Source: Cyclobacteriaceae bacterium (lineage in GTDB: Bacteria > Bacteroidota > Bacteroidia > Cytophagales > Cyclobacteriaceae). From it: a stretch of DNA of 5,504 bases. This document shows positions 1-5,504 of this stretch, piece after piece (position 1 is the stretch's first letter; each line of letters begins with the position of its first letter). The stretch lies in the NCBI GenBank assembly GCA_030637245.1, contig DAOVVI010000158.1:1-5504 (forward strand). The letters are read 5' to 3'. The notes under the pieces are model-generated. The model was given only the letters and a program-made list of their open reading frames with translations, was not told the DNA's origin and made no database searches. Position numbers and translations under genes: made by a program.

Positions 1-1
1 G

Positions 2-1207
2 ACAAAAGTTTTAATTTGGACGATTTCAATACTAATAGTTGGTGCTATTGTAACTGCTGTAATATTGAAAAATCCACTAACCCCTACAGTGAAATCAAGC
101 GATTTAGAAACGGCAAAAGTTGAGATCGGCACAGTATTAAAAACAGTACCTGCAAAAGGTATTGTGGAACCTGAAAATGAAGTTTTATTACTGAGCCCAG
201 CCTCCTCAATTATCATGTCAATGCAAAAAGATGTTGGCAGTGAAGTAGAGAGGGGTGAAATCATATTAAGACTGGACGATAAGTCGATACGTGATCAAAT
301 TGAAGATATCGAAGATCAGATTGAAGTAAAAAATAATAACCTTGAAAAAACGCTTCTTAACGCAAGGAACATTCGTGTTGATCTGGATTATAATGTTGAA
401 GTAAAAAAACTTAAAATCGCTTCAATAAAGTCTGAACTTGTTGATCAGGAACAACTATTGGAAGTTGGTGGGATATCACCGGCAAAATTTGAAAAAACCA
501 AGCAGGAATTAACATTAGCTGAAAAGGACCTCGAAACCATACAAGCCAAAAACACGATCCGGTTAAAGCAATTGGCAGCCGATGAAAAGGGTCTTAAACT
601 GCAGATCGAAATTCAGCAAAAACAACTGGATCAGAAAAATGAATTACTCAGCAAATTGGTTATCAGAGCCCCATCCTATGGAATAATACTTGAAATAAAT
701 GGCAAAGAAGGAGAAAAGGTCAACACAGACAGGTTATTGGTTAGAATGTCCGATCTATCGACCTTTAAATTGAGAGCCTCGATTGAAGACACACATGCAA
801 ATGTAATCAAAACCGGCCGCGGAGTGTTTGTACTTGTTGATGAAAAAAAACTTTCAGGAAAAATTGGAACAATTAGCCCAACAATCAAGGATGGAAAAAT
901 CGAATTTGATATATTCCTTGATCAAAGCAATTACTCCAAATTGAGACCAAACATGACAGTGGATTTGCTCGTCATCCAAACCAAAAAAGACAGTGTACTA
1001 CGAATTAAAAAGGGCCCCGCTTTTGGGAAATCAAATACGCATAACATCTATGCAAAAAAATCAGGAAAAGCCCTGCGACTGGAAATACAAACAGGACTTA
1101 ACGGAAATGAATATATGGAAATTGAAAAAGGAGCGTCTGTTGGAGATGAATTAATAATCTCGGATATATCCTCTTTGAGGAAGCTAGAGGAAGTTGAAAT
1201 TAAATAG
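2..1207 (+). CDS. HlyD/MacA-type periplasmic adaptor subunit of a tripartite export pump (5' partial)
   Basis: The reading frame is open from base 2, so the real start lies before the window. The first in-frame start-like codon, TTG at 65, falls at the end of a membrane helix and is not the true start. Numbering residues from base 2, there are 401 codons. Residues 3-22 form one hydrophobic helix that would anchor the protein in the inner membrane. Residues about 51-93 are the first half of a lipoyl-like domain (GIVEPENEVLL, then VGSEVERGEIILRLDD). Residues about 94-218 form a long charged coiled-coil hairpin, with its turn near VGGISPAKFEKTK (155-167), where this family usually contacts TolC. 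Residues 219-249 complete the lipoyl domain (LVIRAPSYGIILEI). The beta-barrel and membrane-proximal domains follow (RPNMTVDLLV). The role inferred is bridging an inner-membrane transporter to the TolC protein encoded 21 bases downstream. The anchor helix suggests a MacA/HlyD-like rather than a lipoprotein RND adaptor. The partner transporter and the substrate cannot be told from this sequence. Confidence 0.92.
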   Translation, partial: TKVLIWTISILIVGAIVTAVILKNPLTPTVKSSDLETAKVEIGTVLKTVPAKGIVEPENEVLLLSPASSIIMSMQKDVGSEVERGEIILRLDDKSIRDQIEDIEDQIEVKNNNLEKTLLNARNIRVDLDYNVEVKKLKIASIKSELVDQEQLLEVGGISPAKFEKTKQELTLAEKDLETIQAKNTIRLKQLAADEKGLKLQIEIQQKQLDQKNELLSKLVIRAPSYGIILEINGKEGEKVNTDRLLVRMSDLSTFKLRASIEDTHANVIKTGRGVFVLVDEKKLSGKIGTISPTIKDGKIEFDIFLDQSNYSKLRPNMTVDLLVIQTKKDSVLRIKKGPAFGKSNTHNIYAKKSGKALRLEIQTGLNGNEYMEIEKGASVGDELIISDISSLRKLEEVEIK

Positions 1208-1217
1208 GAAGATATTC

Positions 1218-1223
1218 AGGAAG
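1218..1223 (+). promoter_or_regulatory. Probable ribosome binding site of the TolC-type gene
   Basis: AGGAAG lies 5 bases before the ATG at 1229, which supports that start. A second copy of AGGAAGAT begins at 1206, overlapping the stop codon of the adaptor gene, so the 21-base gap is nearly a tandem repeat of about 12 bases. This is the clearest purine-rich ribosome binding site in the window. The other starts that can be seen have none. Confidence 0.45.
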
Positions 1224-1228
1224 ATTTC

Positions 1229-2716
1229 ATGAAAAGACGTTTTATATTTTTTCTCATATTTTTTACGATCATCATTAAGGCATTTCCCGCTCAGGATAAA
1301 GTGGCAACTGTAAAATTGTCGCTTCAAAATGTTATTGATCAAGCCATAGAACAATCACCTTCAATAAAATATTATCAAAACCGGAATGTTAATTATTATT
1401 GGAGGTGGAAAAACTTTCAGGCAAATTTCAGACCTCAATTAGGAATCTCAGGAGACCTTCCGGATTATAGGTTTTCTAATGAACCCATTACTCAACCTGA
1501 TGGAAGTATTGAATTTAGGCAAATTGCTCAATTGCGAACTACTGCTGACCTGGCATTAACACAAATCATTCCACATACGGGGACCACCATTTATGGTGCG
1601 TCATCATTGTACAGGGTACATGATTATAATTTAGATAAAACAGACTGGTCCGGATCGCCTTTTTATATTGGCTTTGTTCAGCCTCTATTTGCATTTAACT
1701 GGTGGAAATGGTCTAGAAAAACAGAACCCTTAATCTATGAGGAATCTCAAAAGCGATATATAGAATCGGTTGAGCGCGTATCACTTAGCTCCGCAAGTAG
1801 ATTTTTTACGTATCTTCGAATTCAAACAAACTATAATCTGGCTACCAGCAATCTGAAAAATAGTGAGGATAATCTCAAAATTGCAGAAGTAAAAAGAAAG
1901 CTTGGCCAGATTTCAGAAAACGATTTTTCACGCATTCAACTATCCGTATTAAATGCAAAAAAAGCATTGAACAAATCAAACATGGACCTGAAGAATGCTG
2001 ATTTTGAATTGAAATCATATATAGGAATGGATCAAAACACCAACATCGAGTTGATCATTCCATTGGAAATGTCACTTTTTTTTATCGATCCTCAAAAAGC
2101 TTTAAAAGAGACGCTTGAAAACAGAAAGGAAGCACCTGAATTCGAAAGGAGATTAATAGAAGCTGACAGGGATCTGACTCGGGCCAAACGAAACACAGGA
2201 CTTAGAACGACCCTGAGAGGGAGTTATGGAACAGTAAAAAGCTCTGCCGATTTAGGAGGAGTATATAAAGATACAGAAAAGCAGCAAACGCTTAGATTGT
2301 CCTTAAATATACCAATTTTAGATTGGGGTAAATCAGCCTCTGCGGTAAAATTGGCGGAATCACGACGGGAGTTGGTCCTTTACGGTGTGGAGCGGGAAAA
2401 ACTTGATTTTGAGCGCGAGATTGTCGTCCAGGCGGAGAAATTCAATCTATTGGAAAGCCAAATGGAAACAGCAAAAGAGGCTGATAAAGTAGCTGGAAAT
2501 GGATACCTCATTGCTTTGAAGAAATTTCAGAATGGAGAAATAAGCATAACAGACCTTAATATTTCATTATCTGAACGGGAGAAGGCCAAACGGGATTATA
2601 TAGCTTCGTTGGAAGATTATTGGGAATCATTTTATTTCATCAGAATACTGACGTTATATGATTTTGAATTGAACCAGAAGATTACATATTTAAACCCCTC
2701 GTTGTCTTTGAATTAG
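1229..2716 (+). CDS. TolC-family outer-membrane efflux channel (OEP family)
   Basis: A complete 495-residue protein, close to the usual length of outer-membrane factors. Residues 1-21 are a signal peptide: MKRR, a run of Phe/Ile/Leu, then a likely cut after AFPA and before QDK. The mature protein begins with SLQNVIDQAIEQSPSIKYY (31-49), the typical first helix of TolC-like proteins. Two similar halves follow, each with a membrane strand leading into long helices: FYIGFVQPLFAFNWWKW (145-161) in the first, and LRLSLNIPILDWGKSASAVK (355-374) in the second, where P-x-x-D-W-G-K is a recognisable family signature. Helical segments such as EVKRKLGQISENDFSRIQL and ALKKFQNGEISITDLNISL carry the usual G-x-I-S turns of the periplasmic tunnel. 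It is expected to form a trimeric channel docking with the adaptor encoded just upstream. The two genes are almost certainly one transcript. The exported substrate is unknown. Confidence 0.93.
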   Translation: MKRRFIFFLIFFTIIIKAFPAQDKVATVKLSLQNVIDQAIEQSPSIKYYQNRNVNYYWRWKNFQANFRPQLGISGDLPDYRFSNEPITQPDGSIEFRQIAQLRTTADLALTQIIPHTGTTIYGASSLYRVHDYNLDKTDWSGSPFYIGFVQPLFAFNWWKWSRKTEPLIYEESQKRYIESVERVSLSSASRFFTYLRIQTNYNLATSNLKNSEDNLKIAEVKRKLGQISENDFSRIQLSVLNAKKALNKSNMDLKNADFELKSYIGMDQNTNIELIIPLEMSLFFIDPQKALKETLENRKEAPEFERRLIEADRDLTRAKRNTGLRTTLRGSYGTVKSSADLGGVYKDTEKQQTLRLSLNIPILDWGKSASAVKLAESRRELVLYGVEREKLDFEREIVVQAEKFNLLESQMETAKEADKVAGNGYLIALKKFQNGEISITDLNISLSEREKAKRDYIASLEDYWESFYFIRILTLYDFELNQKITYLNPSLSLN

Positions 2717-2724
2717 CCGGGGAA

Positions 2725-3339
2725 TTATTGTTCTTCTTCGCCGGTATCTTCTGTTTGATCGTTATTTGATTTTTTCTTTTTCTTACCAAACAGCCAGAGT
2801 TTTCTTTTTTTCTTTTTAGATTCATCTTTGGTGTGATCAACATCAACTACTAGAGGCTCATCCTCTTGTATCATATCTTCTCTTAGCTCATCGCGATTTC
2901 CACCTTTTCTGGGTATGTATTTTCCGAAGTGATGCAAATAGATCATTTGATCTACATTCTGAAAATCGTTGTAGTTTTGATTTTGAACAAGCACATCTGA
3001 AGAGTCTATGATGTATGATGAATCGGATTTGTCAAATTCCCTTTGAAACTGTTCAAAAGGATCTTCTATCTTTTTATAGATAGAATTCATGGAAATTATA
3101 CGCATTTCCTTTAGTTTCCTCGGATCAGGGATATCCTTGGCGATTCCATACTTTTCCTTATCAACTTCCCAGCTCTTCCTCGGTAAGGAATCAGAGCCAA
3201 ATAATGTAAATGTTTTCTTCGTTTCATCAACGTCGAGGATAAAGTAAGAATGATACGCAGGGCAAATCATCTTCTGCGAGCAGGCAGAAAAATAAGCCGT
3301 TGAGCTTATAAAAAAAAAATAAGTAATTATCCTTTTCAT
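2725..3339 (-). CDS. Uncharacterised lipoprotein with lysine-rich C-terminal region
   Basis: I do not recognise a named family with certainty. The 204-residue protein starts with a signal peptide (MKRIITYFFFISSTAYFSAC); Cys20 is a plausible lipidation site, with F-S-A before it instead of the usual L-x-A/G. The residues after Cys20 (SQKMICPAYHSYFILDVDE) contain a second cysteine at 26, in a Cys-Pro-Ala-Tyr context. The middle part (about 40-145) is soluble and mixed in charge, with KKTFTLFGSDSLPRKSWEVD and a Tyr/Asn/Gln-rich stretch near 110-135. The C-terminus is distinctive: KKKKRKLWLFGKKKKK at about 175-190, then an acidic end (EDTGEEEQ). It converges on the TolC-type gene with 8 bases between the stops. 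It is separated from the MmcQ/YjbR gene by 195 bases, so it probably has its own promoter. No ribosome binding site is visible before the ATG. A 10-base T run (coding strand) lies in the signal-peptide codons. A real gene is well supported; its function is open. Confidence 0.8.
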   Translation of the reverse strand: MKRIITYFFFISSTAYFSACSQKMICPAYHSYFILDVDETKKTFTLFGSDSLPRKSWEVDKEKYGIAKDIPDPRKLKEMRIISMNSIYKKIEDPFEQFQREFDKSDSSYIIDSSDVLVQNQNYNDFQNVDQMIYLHHFGKYIPRKGGNRDELREDMIQEDEPLVVDVDHTKDESKKKKRKLWLFGKKKKKSNNDQTEDTGEEEQ

Positions 3340-3378
3340 AAAGTTGCGAGTGCGAATATCAACCTTTTATTAAAACGG

Positions 3379-3412
3379 CAAAATTCATGTACTTTTTTTT
3401 AAGATTAACCAA
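3379..3412 (-). promoter_or_regulatory. Weak candidate promoter of the lipoprotein gene (Bacteroidota type)
   Basis: On the minus strand, GAATTTTG (3386 down to 3379) matches the Bacteroidota -7 element TAnnTTTG at all but the first position. It lies about 40 bases before the lipoprotein ATG. A TTG at 3412-3410 stands 23 bases further upstream, slightly more than the usual spacing to the -33 element. In AT-rich sequence such matches arise easily, so this is only a candidate. Confidence 0.2.
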
Positions 3413-3512
3413 TTTAATAACCTTATTACTAGAAAATTATTTCTACGATGAATTAAAAAGAATGGACGACCAATGAATTCACACCCTGCATTATCAAATC
3501 TTTATACATTAT

Positions 3513-3531
3513 CAGGTAGGTTTGTAACCTG
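3513..3531 (-). terminator. Weak hairpin after the MmcQ/YjbR gene, possible terminator
   Basis: Starting 4 bases after the stop codon on the minus strand is AGGTT-ACA-AACCT (3530-3518), a perfect 5-bp stem with a 3-base loop. An alternative pairing, CAGGT (3531-3527) with ACCTG (3517-3513), uses some of the same bases. No T-rich tract follows directly, so intrinsic termination is doubtful. The position at the end of the operon is the main support. Confidence 0.25.
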
Positions 3532-3534
3532 GTT

Positions 3535-3891
3535 TTAATCAATATTTTTGAATTCAGACTTCAGGGCTCTAGGAAGTTTTTCGACCACACGTTCATATGA
3601 GTGTGTCACGAGTTCCTTTATAAAGGAATCAGGCAATGAATCATCCATTTCAACAGTATTCCAATGCTTCTTATTCATATGATAACCGGGAATAATTGAA
3701 GGATATTTCTCCCGCAATTCAATTGCCCATTCCGGATCACATTTCAGATTAACGCTTTTAAAAAGATCCACATCAGTTAAAGCAAACATTTTGCCCATCA
3801 CCTTGAATACTAATGTTCCCTCATCAAACGGAAATTCTTCTGAAACACCCTTTTTGTTCATACAAAAGTCCCTGAATGATTCTATATTCAT
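3535..3891 (-). CDS. MmcQ/YjbR family protein (CyaY-like fold)
   Basis: A complete 118-residue protein, the usual length for the MmcQ/YjbR (DUF419) family. Recognisable family features in order are: an N-terminal helix (MNIESFRDFCMNKKGVSEEF); FPFDEGTLVFKVMGKMFAL (20-38), the central beta strands; NLKCDPEWAIELREKYP (48-64); PGYHMNKKHWNTV (68-80), the most typical family segment; and a C-terminal helix with HSYERVVEKLP. It is cytoplasmic, with no signal or membrane segment. The family is often described as DNA-binding by analogy with its fold, but the biological role of most members is not established, so I assign none. Its ATG shares one base with the stop codon of the upstream small membrane protein gene (TAATG), with no ribosome binding site visible, which points to translational coupling. 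It is the last gene of the ispG operon as seen here. Confidence 0.9.
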   Translation of the reverse strand: MNIESFRDFCMNKKGVSEEFPFDEGTLVFKVMGKMFALTDVDLFKSVNLKCDPEWAIELREKYPSIIPGYHMNKKHWNTVEMDDSLPDSFIKELVTHSYERVVEKLPRALKSEFKNID

Positions 3892-4085
3892 TAAAAAATA
3901 TATTTAGATATAAAATAAATCATTCCAATCAAAAATATAATGATGGATATTTTATTAATTCCATGCATCATTCGAATGTTAAAGTTGGTTATTCTATTTG
4001 GATCTTTCTTTCTGAAGAAATACCCAAAGACCTCCCCTATCTGAAAATATTCTTTTGAATTAGGTTTTCCCTTTTGATCTTCCAT
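3891..4085 (-). CDS. Small single-pass membrane protein, DUF6728-like
   Basis: A 64-residue protein with a charged N-terminus, a central motif GEVFGYFFRKKDPNR (17-31), then TNFNIRMMHGINKIS and one hydrophobic helix at about 46-62 ending in KYIF. The pattern resembles, from memory, the Bacteroidota family DUF6728, whose function is unknown; this could be confirmed by a profile search. Positive charges just before the helix (RKK, R, NK) suggest that the N-terminal part stays in the cytoplasm. The reading frame on the opposite strand covering 3876-4058 is taken as a shadow, because this one has a coherent soluble-plus-helix design and fits the operon. It lies 6 bases after the ispG stop and overlaps the next gene by 1 base. 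There is no ribosome binding site before the ATG, so translation is probably coupled to ispG. A link to isoprenoid synthesis is suggested only by position. Confidence 0.75.
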   Translation of the reverse strand: MEDQKGKPNSKEYFQIGEVFGYFFRKKDPNRITNFNIRMMHGINKISIIIFLIGMIYFISKYIF

Positions 4086-4091
4086 GGGTTT

Positions 4092-5504
4092 TTAAATGAT
4101 TTTTTCAGGTTCTATCCAGGCGCCGTCTTCTTTGATAATCTCAATCAATTCTTCCACCGCCCGCTCCGATGGGACGCCTTTTTTCACCACATCCATTCCT
4201 TTATATAACGTAATTTTTCCTTTCCCTGATCCAACATAACCGTAATTCGCATCTGCCATTTCTCCAGGGCCATTTACAATGCATCCCATAATGCCAATCT
4301 TCACTCCCTTCAGGTGATCCGTTTTTGCCCGGATCATGGCAGTAGTTTCCTGAAGATCAAATAAAGTACGACCACAAGACGGGCATGAAATATATTCAGT
4401 TTTGGTAATCCGGGTTCTTGCAGCCTGCAATATGCCAAATGAGGATTGGTTTATATATTCGGTTTTACTCTTTAAACTACCTTCACCAGATTTCCTGCTG
4501 AGCATTATCCCATCGCCCAGGCCATCAATTAACAAACCACCAACATCTGTAGAGGCATATAATAAAAAATGATCTTCCTTAATTGCTTCATAGGTTCTGT
4601 GGATAATCACAGGTAATTTCAGATTCTTATTTTCTAACTCGATAAAGAACCTTCTTTGCTCTGCTAATCCATGGATATTATCTGTTTCCAGGAGGATTAC
4701 CAGATTTCTATCTTGAAGTTTTTCCAATTTCTCAAGATCAAGGTTGCCTGCATGGATGGATATAATATTGAGTTGATCATGCCAACTATTCACCTGATCC
4801 ATTTCCTGATATTGAATCAATGGAAATCTTGACGTATCGTCAGAAATCGTTTCCCAAATAGAGTAATTTATAATTTCCTTCAGACCATTAGGTAACATGA
4901 AAGGAATGGATTTTGACCCGCTATACACAAAATCAGCTCCCTGATCTGTCATGCTAAACTTGTCGAGCTTCTTATTATAAATATGCCCTAAAGCCGCTAA
5001 ATCTTCATATTCATCTATCGATTGGTTTGAAGCATCAATGATTACTCTGGGAACATTCCCACCTCCAATATTATCCGATCCGGTGGTTTTTCTTTTTTTG
5101 TAGGAAAAGGGATCTATTGGATTATTATCAATTTTTGCAATCGATTTATGATCTTTGCGATTTTTATATCTATTGATCAGACTCCAGGCTACCGGTACCT
5201 CAAATTCAGGTTCCTCAGTCAAGGATACCCTGATTGTATCTCCCAATCCATCCTCCAGAAGCACCCCAATTCCAATAGCTGACTTAATTCTCCCATCTTC
5301 TGCTTCACCTGCTTCGGTCACGCCAAGATGTAAAGGATAAGCCTTCAAACCTTCTTCATTTAACTTTTGAACCAACAGGCGATAAGCCTGCACCATTACC
5401 TGGGTATTACTTGCTTTCATGGACAAAACAATGTGGTAATAGTTTTCATCCTCACAAATCCTCAAAAACTCCAGGGCAGACTCTACCATTCCCAAAGGTG
5501 TATC
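4092..5504 (-). CDS. ispG: 4-hydroxy-3-methylbut-2-enyl diphosphate synthase, long form (5' partial)
   Basis: IspG (GcpE) converts methylerythritol cyclodiphosphate to HMBPP in the non-mevalonate isoprenoid pathway, using a [4Fe-4S] cluster. The frame is open to the window edge (DTPLGMVESALEF begins at 5504). The TTG at 5495 is internal, not the start, and perhaps 170-200 N-terminal residues are missing. Numbering from that TTG: residues 1-110 are the second part of the TIM barrel (VLSMKASNTQ; YPLHLGVTEAGEAEDGRIK; GIGVLLEDGLGDTIRVSLTE). Residues about 110-350 are the extra domain of the long, plant/Bacteroidota-type enzymes, ending near GGLLIDGLGDGIML. Residues 350-467 are the cluster domain. 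The ligands are present: Cys371 and Cys374 in CPSCGRT, Cys405 in GCIVNGPGE and Glu412, spaced almost as in the E. coli enzyme (C270, C273, C305, E312). The enzyme therefore looks intact in the visible part. It heads an apparent operon with the DUF6728-like and MmcQ/YjbR genes; its promoter is outside the window. Confidence 0.97.
   Translation of the reverse strand, partial: DTPLGMVESALEFLRICEDENYYHIVLSMKASNTQVMVQAYRLLVQKLNEEGLKAYPLHLGVTEAGEAEDGRIKSAIGIGVLLEDGLGDTIRVSLTEEPEFEVPVAWSLINRYKNRKDHKSIAKIDNNPIDPFSYKKRKTTGSDNIGGGNVPRVIIDASNQSIDEYEDLAALGHIYNKKLDKFSMTDQGADFVYSGSKSIPFMLPNGLKEIINYSIWETISDDTSRFPLIQYQEMDQVNSWHDQLNIISIHAGNLDLEKLEKLQDRNLVILLETDNIHGLAEQRRFFIELENKNLKLPVIIHRTYEAIKEDHFLLYASTDVGGLLIDGLGDGIMLSRKSGEGSLKSKTEYINQSSFGILQAARTRITKTEYISCPSCGRTLFDLQETTAMIRAKTDHLKGVKIGIMGCIVNGPGEMADANYGYVGSGKGKITLYKGMDVVKKGVPSERAVEELIEIIKEDGAWIEPEKII

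Larger units (their letters stand above)
3340..3534. other. Intergenic region: promoter region of the lipoprotein gene and end of the ispG operon
   Basis: This AT-rich spacer lies between two genes that both read leftwards. It should hold the end of the ispG operon transcript and the promoter of the lipoprotein gene. Visible inside it are a weak hairpin at 3513-3531, an 8-base T run at 3393-3400 and a poor match to a Bacteroidota promoter at 3379-3412. I find no RNA gene and no convincing small gene. Confidence 0.6.

Noticed and set aside
65..67. TTG as start codon of the adaptor gene
   Set aside because: The frame stays open upstream and encodes a membrane helix that belongs to the protein; the true start is outside the window.
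676..888. 70-residue reading frame on the minus strand
   Set aside because: It lies wholly inside the well-supported adaptor gene on the other strand, has no family features and no start signal; it is a shadow.
2717..2744. Possible terminator from CCGG at 2717-2720 pairing with CCGG at 2741-2744
   Set aside because: Only a 4-bp stem with a 20-base loop and no T tract; too weak to call.
2766..2820. T/C-rich stretches on the + strand as a regulatory or repeat element
   Set aside because: They are simply the Lys codons (AAA/AAG) of the lipoprotein's C-terminal basic block, read on the opposite strand.
3387..3476. 29-residue reading frame in the intergenic region (begins MYFFLRLTN)
   Set aside because: No ribosome binding site, no promoter and composition as expected from AT-rich non-coding DNA; nothing supports translation.
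3876..4058. 60-residue reading frame on the plus strand
   Set aside because: It is antisense to the small membrane protein gene, which fits the operon and has a coherent design; this frame has no recognisable features.
5155..5340. 61-residue reading frame on the plus strand
   Set aside because: It is antisense to the barrel part of ispG, with Ser/Pro-rich composition typical of shadow frames.
5493..5495. TTG as start codon of ispG
   Set aside because: It falls inside the conserved DTPLGMVESALEF segment in mid-barrel; the gene continues past the window edge.

Overview
The window looks like ordinary chromosomal DNA from an AT-rich member of the Bacteroidota, most likely of the Cytophagia type. 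Four things suggest this. The IspG is the long form with a large insert between the barrel and the iron-sulphur domain. A very small membrane protein resembling the Bacteroidota-restricted DUF6728 family lies beside it. Most genes lack a clear Shine-Dalgarno sequence. A lipoprotein of a kind that is hard to place outside this phylum is also present. The taxonomic reading is an inference from protein character, not from a search.

Layout: six protein genes in two facing blocks. On the left, reading rightwards, are a membrane-fusion/adaptor protein of the HlyD/MacA type (5' end outside the window) and a TolC-type outer-membrane channel 21 bases after it. Together they form the periplasmic and outer-membrane parts of a tripartite export pump. 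The inner-membrane transporter is not in the window and may lie upstream of base 1. On the right, reading leftwards, are ispG (5' end outside the window at base 5504), a 64-residue single-pass membrane protein (DUF6728-like) and a MmcQ/YjbR-family protein. These three are packed as an operon: 6 bases between the first two and a 1-base TAATG overlap between the last two. Between the blocks, also reading leftwards, is an uncharacterised lipoprotein. Its stop codon lies only 8 bases from that of the TolC gene.

The only sizeable non-coding stretch is 3340-3534 (195 bases). It holds the probable promoter region of the lipoprotein gene and a weak hairpin just after the MmcQ/YjbR stop. There are no RNA genes, CRISPR arrays, insertion sequences or attachment sites that I can support.

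I do not see a new biological system here. The points most worth a second look are the ispG / small membrane protein / MmcQ operon, the uncharacterised lipoprotein with a lysine-rich tail, and the 10-base homopolymer in that lipoprotein's signal-peptide codons.
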